Positions 24,001-35,295 of a DNA stretch of 64,000 nt are shown here, piece after piece. The DNA is from Juglans regia. Its lineage: Eukaryota; Streptophyta; Magnoliopsida; Fagales; Juglandaceae. The notes beneath the pieces are model-generated. The model was not told the DNA's origin. It worked only from the letters and a program-made list of their open reading frames with translations, and made no database searches. The stretch covers positions 20,818,623 to 20,882,622 of the forward strand of contig NC_049909.1 of assembly GCF_001411555.2 (NCBI RefSeq). The letters run 5' to 3'. The translations under genes and the position numbers were made by a program. How positions within the stretch are numbered: position 1 is the first letter of the stretch; the number at the start of each line of letters is the position of its first letter.

Positions 24001-25065
24001 GACTCATTCATGATGAGTCATGGTTACAAGAGACTTGTTGCAGATCAGTGTGTCTATGTTCGAAGGTTCCAGAATGACAAGTTTGTCATACTCCTTCTTT
24101 ATGTTGATGATATGTTAATCGTTGGTGAGGATAGGTCCATGATTAACAAACTAAAGAAGGAACTATCCAAGTCCTTTGACATGAAGGACTTAGGCCCAGC
24201 ACAGCAAATTCTGGGCATGAAGATTGTTCGTGATAGGAAAGCCAAAAGGGTGTGGCTATCACAACAAAAATATGTTGAACAGGTCATCAGACGTTTCAAC
24301 ATGGGAGATGCTAAGCCAGTCAATACTCCACTTGCTAACCACTTCAAATTGAGCAAGAGCTCGTGTCCTTCTTCAAAGAAAGAGATTGAAGAAATGGAAG
24401 CAATCCCCTACTCTTCAGCAGTAGGAAGCCTAATGTATGCAATGGTTTGTACCAGACCAGATATTGCTCATGCTGTAGGCATGGTGAGCAGATTCCTTTC
24501 AAATCCAGGAAAGGATCATTGGGAAGCAGTCAAGTGGATTCTCAGGTACCTGAAAGGTACATCGAATATGTGCTTGTGTTTTGGGGGAGCTAAACCAGTT
24601 TTGGAAGGCTATACAGATTCAGATATGGCAGGAGATCTGGATAGCAGGAAATCTACTTCGGGATTTCTCTTCACCTTTGCAGGAGGAGCTGTCTCTTGGC
24701 AGTCCAAGTTGCAAAAGTGTGTTGCTTTATCCACAACAGAGGCAGAGTACATTGCCGCAGCGGAAGCTGGGAAAGAGATGCTGTGGATGAAGCGTTTTCT
24801 CCAAGAACTAGGAGTTAGTCAAGAGGACTACAAGGTACATTGTGATAGTCAAAGTGCTCTAGATTTGAGCAAGAATTCAATGTACCACTCCCGCACCAAG
24901 CATATTGACATCCGCTATCATTGGATACGCGAAGCGATGGAACAACAGCTGTTGAAGCTTGTGAAGATCCATACGAAAGAGAATCCAGCAGACATGCTGA
25001 CGAAGGTGGTTACAAGTGAGAAGCTTGAGTTATGCAGAGACATAGCTGGGATGGAGAACATATAG
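21052..25065 (+). CDS. Copia Gag-Pol polyprotein, intact
   Basis: This is a single frame of 1337 aa. The first in-frame ATG is at 21052 (MEDSASG); the open frame extends eight codons upstream but without an ATG. Gag (about 1-240) ends with a CCHC zinc knuckle at residues 242-255 (CYHCGKEGHMRKHC). The aspartic protease has DTAAS with Asp306. The integrase has an HHCC finger starting near His435 and the catalytic triad Asp496, Asp559, Glu595 (D-X35-E spacing). Reverse transcriptase has YVDD at 1017-1020. RNase H starts near residue 1187 (YTDSDMAGD) and includes STTEAEYIA, and the C-terminus has ADMLTK. The gene makes the particle and copies and inserts the element. Length is normal for Tnt1-like elements (about 1330 aa). 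No stop, frameshift or missing catalytic residue was seen. Confidence 0.97.
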   Translation: MEDSASGAMIKLTASNYSLWRPRMEDLLNCKDLFDPLEDEGKKPDEVTDQVWKKMHKKTIGQIRQWIDHSVFHHVAQETDAYNLWKKLEDMYQAKTARNKALLMRRLVNLKLKSDTSVAEHTSEFQNLVNQLGSVNLNLGDEEQALLLLSSLPDSWETLVVSLSNSTPDGKLTMTMVKDALFNEEARRKETSMNQTHALVTESRERPQGNDRGRSGGRNRGKPQPRGRSSSSKNQQTGNIKCYHCGKEGHMRKHCRKFLREQGQSSKLKKEDGETLVTLSGDVAILSTSDETCLHVASHDVEWVVDTAASYHATSHSEFFTTYKAGDFGTVRMGNASSSKIVGVGEVQIKTNVGCTMVLKDVRHIPDLRLNLISGTALDRQGYDSYFSKGTWKLSQGAMVVARGHICGTLYKTHVKIGSDSLNAVEDEASPNLWHKRLGHMGEKGLDTLAKKALIKIAKGTALNPCEYCLFGKQCRVSFKSSTKRRSELLSLVHSDVCGPMEEESLGGNRYFVTFIDDASRKVWVYVLKSKDQVFEHFKNFHTLVERETGKKLKCLRTDNGGEYVSKRFAAYCADRGIRHEKTVPYTPQHNGVAERMNRTIIERTRCMLSMAKLPKPFWGEAVLAACYLINRSPSAPLEFEIPEKVWSGKDVSYSHLRVFGCKAFAHVSKELRQKLDVKSTPCIFVGYGDEEFGYKLWDPVTKRIVRSRDVVFHENQNIGTEASSRELSSDTPNPAPLQSATDNEEMQDRDPEAEEEAQGVEQGEQESSPPAAGVPPQGLDGDEPPLVDEPRRSARGRLLIPSRKYPESDYILLTDEGEPESFQEVQTHADRSLWVQAMQEEMSSLQKNQTYELVKFPEGKKALKNKWVFKLKKDGQGKLMKHKARLVVKGFQQKKGIDFDEIFSPVVKMMSIRVILGLVASLNLELEQMDVKTAFLHGDLEEEIYMEQPEGFAAPGKDHLVCRLKKSLYGLKQAPRQWYKKFDSFMMSHGYKRLVADQCVYVRRFQNDKFVILLLYVDDMLIVGEDRSMINKLKKELSKSFDMKDLGPAQQILGMKIVRDRKAKRVWLSQQKYVEQVIRRFNMGDAKPVNTPLANHFKLSKSSCPSSKKEIEEMEAIPYSSAVGSLMYAMVCTRPDIAHAVGMVSRFLSNPGKDHWEAVKWILRYLKGTSNMCLCFGGAKPVLEGYTDSDMAGDLDSRKSTSGFLFTFAGGAVSWQSKLQKCVALSTTEAEYIAAAEAGKEMLWMKRFLQELGVSQEDYKVHCDSQSALDLSKNSMYHSRTKHIDIRYHWIREAMEQQLLKLVKIHTKENPADMLTKVVTSEKLELCRDIAGMENI

Positions 25066-25076
25066 GTAAATGGGCA

Positions 25077-25089
25077 TGGAGGGGGAGAA
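25077..25089 (+). other. Polypurine tract of the copia element
   Basis: GGAGGGGGAGAA lies directly before the 3' LTR. This is the expected plus-strand primer position. Confidence 0.85.
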
Positions 25090-25090
25090 T

Positions 25091-25489
25091 TGTTGAAGTC
25101 CATGCCCTGAGCAGTCATTGTTGACTGCTCAGCGCTTAACCCTCAACCCCCAGCGCCCAACCACCTAATGAATGCAACAATAAATGCGTTCATACGTGAA
25201 GTAATGCGCCTATAAATTAAAGCTTCAGACGAGAGCATCATACACCCAAAGAGAAAAGAAAAGAGAGAGAGCCGAGAGAGCTCTGAGAGAAAAGAAGAGA
25301 GTTGAGTTGAGTGGAGTGTGATCCTCATCCTCTGTAATATTTTCTTGTGTTCCACTATTTATTAGTGAAGCTCTTTTCTGTGGATGTAGGCAGTTGCCGA
25401 ACCACGTTAAATTTTTGGTGTCACTGAGTGCATGAGTGTACTCTTTTATTACCGCTTTTATCCCTTCCGCTGTGTTGATTTCCCCAACA
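25091..25489 (+). repeat. 3' LTR of the copia element
   Basis: It has the same length as the 5' LTR and is identical except for A at 25327 in place of C at 20280. The TATA box is at 25211-25217. Confidence 0.97.
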
Positions 25490-26144
25490 CCTTTGGATAC
25501 TGAAATAAGAACAAACAATGAAGCCAAGGGCACCAACATGTTTTGAGGAGAAAAACAATAGATGTCAAAGTCGGAGGAGACCTGCTTGCATGTTCTTCTT
25601 CTTCTTCTTCTCTATGCATGTTTTAAATAGTAAAAAAAAAACAACTTAAACAACTCGACACAGCACCAAAATGCCGGCCAAATAACAGAACTTTTTTTTT
25701 TCTCAGCTTTCGAACAATCTCGAGTCGTTTGACCCAAAGATTACAACAAAATGAAGTGCAAGCTGCTGCTTCCTTAATTATTAGAATCTTTGCTTCGATT
25801 TGCTAGTCCTTTTGTATTTGTTTGTGGAATCCGTCCGATGCCTTTGCTTGGCCATTTCTACTTGTCTTTCATCAACTATTGAGATGTCGGGGCCGGGTGA
25901 CGCAAACTCATGAAGATCAGGTACGTAATTAAGATAAGGTATCTGATAAGTACTTGATCAACCGAAAGTTCCAAAGGGTATTAGTTATCTAATCAGAAAT
26001 TAAGAAAGAAGATTCCCAGTGACAATTTTCACGAAATTATTATTCTTGTATGTATGTATATATGATGCCACAAAATTTGGCACAACCTAGTATGTAATTG
26101 CCACATGGCAGATGTTGTTCATATTCTTGACCATAAAATGCTAC

Positions 26145-26146
<2 letters not shown>

Positions 26147-26177
<31 letters not shown>
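26147..26177. repeat. (TA)n microsatellite
   Basis: An uninterrupted TA run of about 31 bp. Confidence 0.85.
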
Positions 26178-26181
<4 letters not shown>

Positions 26182-27604
26182 CCCTTGTGATAATGATCTT
26201 TGTAACTAATTAATCACATCGATCATCATCACCCTCCTCCAACTTGTCAAAAATAATCACCAATTAAGCTACGTACCCTGATCTCTCGTCATGCATATAA
26301 AAAGCATATAGACTTGATTTATTCTGTGGAGTGACAGTGCATGTTAGAGTACGATATTAAAAGGAACCTTTCGAGTTGACTTCAGCTACGAGATGGATAT
26401 TAGCTAGGTTAGAGCTTAATTATTAATAGTTTTGATAATATATGTGACACGTCCCTACATTTTGTTTATTAGCTAGGTAAGAGTTATTCTATTATCAAGT
26501 CGGTGTATAGATAACACAATCTACATTATTTAAATGGTAAGATTTGATTTATAAGATTTGATTTATAAGATTTAAATTTTAAAATTTAAATTAAATTATT
26601 TTATATAAGTAATTTATTAATTATGATATACACTTAGTTTGATAACAGAATTTATATTTGTTTAATTCAATTAGCATTTCAAAAGTTTCAAAACCCATCA
26701 ATGAATCCCAAGTGGGTAGAGACCTAAAAGTTGGCCAGGCCGTGGGAATAGATATGCATGGGCTCAAATGCAAGTTGAACTATGGGCCTAAATAGAAGGC
26801 TTTTTCTAAGGTCCTAGTCCTCACAATCAATAATCAAGTGGGCTCTAGATATTCCGACCCATTCGTTCTGCTTCGTGGACTGGAAAACCTTGATTTTTAT
26901 CTACGTGATTTTTGCAGAAGGTAGCCCAGCCCGACCATCCAGTTAGCTCTGCACGGTTGACGATCAATGATGATAGTGGGAATAGTCTTAGCCCATCCCA
27001 CAATTTAGTTCTACTAAAGTATAATTAACCCAATATTTTATCTTCCTTTTAATTAAATAAATAAATAAATATGTAAATACTCTATAGGATTACAGTCTCT
27101 GTCTTTTTTATGAAAATTTCTTAAATATATTATCTTTCGCTTTCCATGAGTTAGGTCTGAAACAAAAAATTTATTTAAAAAATAAATAAATAAAAAACAA
27201 TTATGCATATATGCAGGCAGATATACATTTAAAATAAAATAAATATATATATATATATATATAAAGTCGTGGAAGCTAATGTGCATCGAGTTCGTCACCA
27301 TATTTGTTAATTGTCCAAATAATTAAATAGTTAAGATGTATTTATCTAATAATTTAATATTTATTAAATTTCCTTTGTTTTTTTTTTTTGGCAGCTTGCC
27401 TAAAACCATTGTTTAGAAAAGATACATGTAATCTCATGAATAATATCATACTTGTTTTCAAATTATTTACTTAGTCAATGGATGTGGTCCCATATTAAAA
27501 TTAATATTCTTGTCTATTTGAAGGGAGATTACTTCCCCTTCTCCCATTTTCTAAACCACTTTCATTAAATCTACTTAGAAAAAAATTATATTAAAAAAAA
27601 GTTT

Positions 27605-27850
27605 AGGTTATGTTTAGATGTTGAGATTAATTGAATTGTGAATAGTAATATTTTATGAGTTTCATTGAGATTGGTTTAACTTTTTTAAGTTGAAATGTGT
27701 TTAATTTTTTAAGTTAAAATGTATAAAATAGATTGAGATGAGTTTAACTTTTTATAAAAAATTAAAAAAATAATATGTCTCATTAATAATTAATTTAAAA
27801 TAAATACTTGAAATAAGTTGAATTTTATTCGACAACCAAACACAATCTAA
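27605..27850. mobile_element. TTTGTTTGGAT-family MITE copy
   Basis: It starts near GGTTATGTTTAGATGTTGAG and ends near CAACCAAACACAATC, with GAGATTGGTTTAACTTTTTA blocks inside. It is similar to the copies at 171-360 and 9419-9595. Confidence 0.45.
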
Positions 27851-28399
27851 ATTTGGAGTAGGCTAGAAAAAGGCACTGAAGAGCTCCAACATGTGCTAGC
27901 TGCAGCACTAACATCATCCACTGCTAATCTAACACATGACATATTGCAAAGAAACACCTCTCCTTTTTTTTTTTTTTTCTCATGGAAATGATGCAAAATC
28001 TCAAAAAATGAAAAGAAAAGGGACCATTTCCAGAGATAGGTCTCCCCTAAAAGTTTCCCAGAGCCCATCATAACAAGTGGAAAACGTACTCAAGTCTTTG
28101 AATTATCGACTGAAATGCATTTAATTTGAAAAACAGAGTGCACTTAAAAGCAAGCAAAAAGATTACTGTACTGCAGCACACTTTGTGATAAGATCATAAG
28201 ACTAATTAATTACCCAAAGCTATGGCCTATTGCTGTACGTTGAGCACTACAATCAATGAATACATGTTTATACAAGTAGTATTGCTTATTTTTTATGGTC
28301 ATTTTTATTGTGAAAAATAATGATTTATGAGTAAGTCAACCCAAAATAATAAATACGTTATGGTTAAGCAAAATAATGCAACAGTTTTTATTTTTTATT

Positions 28400-29000
28400 T
28401 TACTCTTTTCCCCTTTTTTTAAAAAAAAAATACTTTTTTGATTTTCTTTATGTCTAAATAACTTGAGATTCACTTTTGTTTTTTAATAATACTAAATATA
28501 ATTATAGATTGGAGATGTGCCGCACACTCTTTTTGAAAAAAAATGAGATTGATTATTAAAAAATTAATTTTTTATATGAATTTTATATTTATTCATTTAA
28601 AAAAAAAAGAATGCTCTTTTCCTTTTTTTTTTTTAAATATTATTTTGCTTTTCTTTATGTCTAAATAACTTGAGGATCACTTTTATTTATGAATAATGCT
28701 AGATATAATTATGAATTAGGATGTGCCGTATATTCTTTTTAAAAAAAAGTGAGATTCACTATTAAAAAATTAATTTTATATTTATTCATTTAAAAAAAAA
28801 AGAATACTCTTTTCCTTTTTTTCTTTTAAATATTATTTTACTTTTCTTTATGTCTAAATAACTTGAGGTTCACTTTTATTTATGAATAATGCTAGATATA
28901 ATTATGAATTAGGATGTGCCGTATATTCTTTTTAAAAAAAAAGTGAGATTCACTATTAAAAAATTAATTTTATATTTATTCATTTAAAAAAAATGCGCGA
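28400..29000. repeat. Three tandem copies of a ~200-bp AT-rich repeat
   Basis: The marker TTTCTTTATGTCTAAATAAC begins at 28443, 28650 and 28843, so the period is about 207 then 193 bp. Each copy continues with TTGAG-TTCACTTTT, an AATAATACTAAATATAATTA-like segment, TGTGCCG and an AAAAAATTAATTTT-like end. Copies two and three are closer to each other than to the first. There is no coding potential. Confidence 0.8.
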
Positions 29001-30092
29001 TATTTATATATTTTATGTCTGTAAATATTATTTCTCTTTATTTTCTCTCTTCACTTATCATTCCATGGATATAATTTTTAAGCCAAAAAAAAAAATAAAA
29101 TAAATAATACACTGTCTATAGGTGGGAAAAAGGGAAGAATAATGAATAAAAATAAGATTTGCTTTCTCAATTAGATAGTTATAACGTGTCACCTCCAAAA
29201 AAAAGGGATGCTTGCCTGCCTGCCTGCCTTTGACAACCCCTCTTGTTTCCTTCTCTAAACAATTCCTTAATTTCTTGACAACCAAATTTTACTTTCCATT
29301 CACCTAAAAGATATATTATTTAAATAGTATAAACATATAATATAGTAAAGAAAGAAAATGATAATGGTGATAATAATTACTTATTATTTCGTTTTGTCCA
29401 CTTTTACAAAAGGAAAGAATAAAATAAAAAGAAAAATAATAATAATAATAATAATTCCTACCCACTTTCAAATTTATTTTATTTTATATCTTCACCAGAT
29501 TCCAACCAAAATTCAAATATCGATGCTTTTTTCTCATAAAATATTAAACCATCACAAAATAATATTCATTAATGACTCATTATTCAACATTTTCTTTTCC
29601 CATTTATTTTTTTAATCTCAATTCGGACAGTCTTAGGAAAGTTAGGCACCCAATTAGCTTAAACAACGAAAACAAGGTTTGTTATTATCTCAGCATTTTC
29701 CATTCGAATCGCAAAATCAAAAGTCATAGAGCTCAAAAATCAGCCTTTTTTTCCTTTCAATCTCACTCAATTTCCGAAAATAAAAATATATAATTTTTTT
29801 TTTAAAAAAAAAAAGATAATCACCGTTTGAGCTCTGTTTCAGCTTAGCTCTGCAATAGTCTAAGTTTGCAGATTAAATCTCACTTCTGCTTTTGAAAAAA
29901 TCGTTTCTTCAAGTTCTTCTGCTAGTTTAACACTCCAAAGAAGCTTCACTGGTTCTGAAATTTCAAGCTTTTGTTTTTTTGTTATTTTTTCTATTCTTTA
30001 AAAAAATCTTGAACTTATTTTTGGGTGATTTAGATTAAGAGGAAAAAAATGGGCTTTTGATGAGAAGCTTATAGAAAAATCTGTGCATAACT
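29001..30092. other. Upstream region and probable 5' leader of the AHL gene
   Basis: No coding frame of note. The stretch is AT-rich, with an (AAT)n-like run near 29437-29455. The 5' UTR of the AT-hook gene probably begins between about 29,800 and 29,950, but its start cannot be fixed. Confidence 0.4.
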
Positions 30093-33000
30093 ATGGAAGC
30101 AAGTGGTGGGGTTACAGTGGTTGGATCAGATGCTCCGTCGGACTACCATATAGCTCCGAGGTCCGAAAATCAGGCTCAGACAGATGGATCCGCTCCACCG
30201 CCGACTGCGGCGGCGCAAGTAAGTGCTCCGCCGCCGTCAACGGCGGCGACTGTGGATGCTCCAGCTATGCCGGCAAAGAAGAAGAGGGGTCGGCCGAGGA
30301 AGTACGGGCCTGACGGTAGCGTCACGATAGCACTGTCTCCGAAGCCAATATCTTCCTCCGTGCCGCCACCTGTGATCGACTTCTCAGCTGGGAAGCGCGG
30401 AAAAGTGAAGCCGGCGAGCTCGGTGAGCAAGACCAAGTTTGAGGTGGAGAATATAGGTAACGAGAAAATGTGTTCGCCACATATGTTTTATGGTTAAAGA
30501 TGGTATTGTTTTTGTGTTTCTGACTTTCTGCTTATAGTTTGTGCTGTTTTGCATGCGGGTTTGGGGTTGGGTTTTGGTTTAGTTTTTATAGTGAATGGAT
30601 TATCGTTCTGATCTTATGGGGATTTGAGTTTAAGATGGTGCTTTGGGGTTTAGGGGATGCCTGTGGGTAGGTGTGGGACCTCTGATTGGATGCGCTAAGT
30701 GAGATCTTGATGTGCGTGGTAATTCTGAAAAGATGGTGAGTTTTATGGGTTGGTGCGAGAATGGTGGAATCTTCTTGGTATGGCTCTCATTTGGCACTTT
30801 CAGCTTTTAGGACGATACTTATGCAAGGTGCCAATTTGGGGTACCTGCTAAAAGTTTGCAATCGATTGTGAACAGACTTTGGACTTGAAACCTGTATTCT
30901 GATTGCCGACTGATCATTACTGCCAAAGGGGGCCAAAGGGAAGTTGTTGTTCTCTAGACATTTAGCTCCGAGTTGGTGTTTTGTTGTTAGATTCTTGGAA
31001 CACAGTGAAAGTAATTGAAGGTCTGCAATAGTTTTAACTCTTCGTATATATTTTGATTCTGTTTACCAACTAGGGAATCTGAATATAAATCAAGACCTTT
31101 TGTTTTTCCTTCTCTCATCCTCCTCTCATTTATGTAGTCAAGACCTATACTGCTGATACAAAAAAAGAAAAAGAAAAAAAAAGAAAAAGGTCAAGCGTCC
31201 TTGCACTCCTTCAAGATACCTTTTAGTATATTTCTGTGGTAACTGGTAATACCTTCCCTTTTTTTTTTTTGACAGACATCATTGCTTGTAAAGCTGTAGT
31301 TCTTATTCAGATATTTTAAAGCTGATGGCTTCATCCGTGCTGTTTGGAAATTTAGATTCCAAGCCATCCATCATTAAAGGAGAACTTAACACACAGGATT
31401 TTAAGTATTTACCAAATTAATAATCCATAGTAGGAAAGCTCTATACCTTGTTCAATGCAACATCGGCCAGTATGAATTAGTTATGCAGGGTGTAATGTGA
31501 ACTTGGGAATGATGACATAGCATCAATGATTGCAGATTGGCACAGCATTGGTTTTGTTAATATGTCGTATTTAAGATTACAATTTTGTTACTTGGCTATG
31601 CCTATTATTATGAATAAAACTTCTTAATTACCTATCAAAAAAGAGTCAGAAGCCTAGACCTTTTTTTCCTTGCTTAGATGCATTGATGCACTGGATTCAT
31701 CCATAAATACTGTGGAATTGGATTGAGCCTCGATCCGGAACCCTAGCATTTAATACCTTCAAATTTAGAGAAAACCTGAATGTAAAAAATGGGCGTGTTT
31801 CCGGTACCAATATAAAATCTCCCCCTGTGAGATGCAATATTCAAAATAATGGCTACTTTTGTTTATTTTAATTTCTTTTTATTATATTAGTGGTACTTAT
31901 ATCATGAGTACACATTGACAAACTCAATATATCGTTTATAGATGGTCGCAGTGAAGTCATAATTATTTGTTGTAAAGTCTTTACATCGTTCATTAAATTA
32001 TGTTAGATGACAGCTTAAAAGGAGAACCTGTGAGATTTTTACTTTTCTCCAAATTTTCTGCTTTTAGGAAAACAATTATGTTGCATTTGACATTGTTTCT
32101 TTGCTGGAAAGTAAACATGTTGCATGTTCTGTTTGCCTAGTAAATTTAAAATTTACTTCAGAGGGAGGCTCCTTATTGTGTTTACTGATATTTTAAGAAT
32201 CTTCTGTAGGTGAATGGGTTGCATGCTCTGTTGGTGCCAATTTTACGCCCCATATCATCACTGTTGATACCGGCGAGGTAATTGTTGAAAATAAGGGTGT
32301 CCTTTGAATGTATTTCATATATCATATATTGCATGAAATTCCATTATGTGAAGTATGGTTGGACAAAATGAAGACATTATGTGGATTTCATTGTCAGAGA
32401 AGGATGACGTTCTTTGAATCCAAGATATTTGGGCCTTAATGCTGATTTACCATGGATTGTACTTAGTTATTTTCCAGATATAGGAGAGAAAAAGATCTAA
32501 GATATTTGGGCGTTATGCTGATTTACCATGGATTGTACTTAATTGTAAACATGGAAAATGTGGGTTTTGTTTGGCCTGTGGATGAAAGAATTGGACTAAA
32601 ACCCTTGCTTTGATGGTGCACTTTTACTACATTACATTTGGGGATCTTTTTTTTTCGCAGGAGGGTTATACGTTTTACCAGAAAATGAACTCCTGGTGTA
32701 AGTTGGGTTTCTGTTTCATTTTATTAGTGTATTTGTGCTTTCTTCTCCTGAGAAGATAAAAGACTTTATAGAGGAAAATCTGATCAGTTAAAATGACAGG
32801 GTTGATTTCTTTGTATTGTCAGTATCTGTACCTATTCCATTATCTATTACCTATTAATTTATTGATGAAGGATATCATCCCCTGGAAAAATTCTAAAAAG
32901 GTTTCAAATGGAGTAGTCATTTAATCCAATATGTACATGTTATACCAACTTTAGTGAGGTAAGGTCCTTTGTACAAAAATGGCGCTTTTTTGGCTCCAAC

Positions 33001-34300
33001 TCCCTGTTGATTTACCTGCATGATACTGTCTGGGAGTTGCCATAGAAAATGCTGGAAAATTAGATTTTGTAGTACTACTTTAGGATGATTTCTATCTGTA
33101 CATTTCTTACTTTAATGGCTTATTCAAGCAAATGATTTGTCTTTTATCATAAAGGTGAGTGTTCCTTTTGTTTATTGCAGGATGTTACAATGAAGGTTAT
33201 ATCCTTTTCTCAGCAAGGGCCTCGAACTATATGCATCCTCTCTGCTAATGGAGTGATATCAAGTGTTACACTTCGCCAGCCCGATTCTTCTGGGGGTACA
33301 TTGACATATGAGGTGATGCGCATTATCCACCTCAGATTAAATGAGTATTAATGACCTAGCTCTGTTGCGATGATTGTCGTGGGATATTTGCATTGCCTTT
33401 GATAACTGTATGCTCGACTTTTTCCTGCTGTTAAAGATGCTGTCCCCCCCCCCCCCAAACCAAAAAAATAAAAATAAAAAAACTTTTTCCCTCCACCATG
33501 CGTTTTGTTATGCCATTTTTTGAAATGGCTGGTGGACACTTTTTCTAACTCAGGTACATATAGTATTTTTCATTCTATAAATTTAGTTATTCTCACGCAT
33601 CGAGCAGATCAGCGACTAATTGTGAATAAAAGTGATGACCAATATCCTCCAATGTACCCAATCAAACCATACCTGCATTTATATATATCGTTTCCAGATC
33701 CTATCATTTTTATTATTATGTCATTAATTTTGCATTCCCAATTTCTTTTTGCTGCTGTTCTTGCAGGGTCGTTTTGAGATATTATCGTTATCTGGATCAT
33801 TCATGCCAAATGATAGCGGAGGAACAAGGAGCAGATCTGGTGGGATGAGTGTTTCATTGGCAAGTCCGGATGGGCGTGTAGTAGGTGGTGGAGTTGCTGG
33901 TCTATTAGTTGCTGCGAGTCCGGTGCAGGTATGGCTCTTATTTTCACGCATTTATGGTCTTCACTTTTTAAATCGGTGCACAATAGAAATGATAAACTAG
34001 TCTCAATCCAAACTTTTTAACATCTCCTTGTAAGAAGTGATGATTGGTACAAGAGAGTTCCATAGCTTGAGGGTCGAGTTGTGATATTTTTACCTTGTTG
34101 GTATGAATCAGGTTGTAGTAGGCAGTTTTCTGACAGGGAACCAGCATGAGCAAAAGCACAAAAAACAGAAGCACGATTTCGTATCAATTGCCGCACCAAC
34201 TGCAGCTGTTCCAATATCTAGTGCAGATCCCTGGACTTCTTTGGCATCAGATTCCAGGGATAAGCCTACTGACATTAACGTATATCTGCCTGGAGTGTAA
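30093..34300 (+). CDS. AHL1: AT-hook motif nuclear-localised protein (AHL1/AHL2 type)
   Basis: Five exons join in frame to give 304 aa: 30093-30456, 32210-32277, 33181-33312, 33767-33928 and 34112-34300. All introns are GT-AG; the first is 1.75 kb. The N-terminus (MEASGGVTVVGSDAPSDYH) matches AHL1/AHL2. One clear AT-hook with flanking basic residues lies at 62-75 (KKKRGRPRKYGPDG), followed by a basic patch near 101-107. The PPC/DUF296 domain spans about 123-250, including GRFEILSLSGSF at 189-200. AT-hooks bind the minor groove of AT-rich DNA, and the PPC domain makes AHL oligomers and recruits transcription factors. The protein should act in the nucleus, including at matrix attachment regions. 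The intron-containing structure is typical of clade B AHLs. The CLPR2 gene converges from the other side. Confidence 0.93.
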
Positions 34301-35295
34301 CATAATTGGCCTCACATTGTTGTGCAGTATGAGGTTAGTTACTGACCCACTTTGGCAATCCGCTCAATTAAGTTAAAATCTCACTTCCCTGTGTTTATTT
34401 GGTTTGCGAACCTAATCCACTATACATTAGTGTACCAGCATGTTGTTTTCCATCAGGGATTTCTCCTTTCCATTTTAGGTAGCATTTATATTAGTTAGCT
34501 GAGTGAGTGTACCAAATGTTGCCGCTGTTTTGTCAGGGAGATTAGTTTGATCATGTAATATGTACACCTCAACTTTCCTTTCTTGGAGTGATTATGGTTT
34601 GTAATTTTAAAGTTTCTTTAGACATTCTGAATTATACATGCTCACGTCTTCAATGGTCTGTTATTGCTAATTAATCTGCATTATTTTTTTATTTTTCTTC
34701 TCAATATTCGAATCACTTAAATAACAATATGACATTTTTTTTTAATATTCCGCTACGTATATATAATTTTCAAGATTTTTAGGCTCTTCAGCTAAACTTG
34801 TTTAAGCGTGAAGGTAGCATATCAAATTCATTGTCTTGACCATCGCCGCCAAATGGTTAATACCCACGATAAACAAAAGGGAAATGAATACAAATTACAC
34901 AGGGTTTGTGCACAAATAAGGTTTAAAAAAGAGAAATACTAGAATGCCGTTTGAGTTTGTCGTCTCTTCATTTTGACCGTCTATATATTTTTTTTTTTTA
35001 TTTTTTTTTTACTTAATGATTAAGAAAATGACTTTTAATGTATTGATGTATTTTTTTAAAATTTTTTTTTTAAATATTTAAATGTTAAAAAAATATGAAA
35101 ATAAAAGATAATTTTTTACATATGAACAGTAAAAAATTTTTATTTTTAATTTTTATCACAGTATTGGCATTCTACATAAAACAAAAAGGAACTTTCGGGC
35201 GGGTATGTATTATCAATTAAGCTTGGAAGTTTTAATTTCTTCACGAGGTGTGCTTACTGAATTTCCACGTAAATTAATGGTATACTGCTTAGTGC
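34301..35295. other. Intergenic DNA downstream of the AHL gene
   Basis: The first few hundred bases are probably the AHL 3' UTR. The rest is AT-rich with no gene seen. Confidence 0.4.

Larger units (their letters stand above)
20044..25489 (+). mobile_element. Complete Ty1/copia LTR retrotransposon (Tnt1/Tork-like)
   Basis: The 5,446-bp element has, in order, a 5' LTR (20044-20442), a tRNA-iMet primer binding site (20445-20456), a GC-rich leader, one uninterrupted Gag-Pol frame (21052-25065), a polypurine tract (about 25077-25089) and a 3' LTR (25091-25489). It is flanked by the 5-bp duplication CCTTT (20039-20043 and 25490-25494). The LTRs are both 399 bp and differ at one base (C at 20280, A at 25327), so insertion was recent. 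The domain order protease-integrase-RT-RNase H defines Ty1/copia. Nothing visible prevents it from being autonomous, but activity is inference. Confidence 0.97.
25495..28399. other. Intergenic DNA downstream of the copia element
   Basis: No gene is recognised. It contains a (TA)n microsatellite at 26147-26177 and a TTTGTTTGGAT-family element at about 27605-27850. A short minus-strand frame at 27847-28071 shows no family match. Confidence 0.5.

Noticed and set aside
30083..30313. Alternative frame overlapping AHL exon 1
   Set aside because: The frame starting at 30093 encodes the AT-hook and splices in frame to the PPC domain; the other frame does neither.
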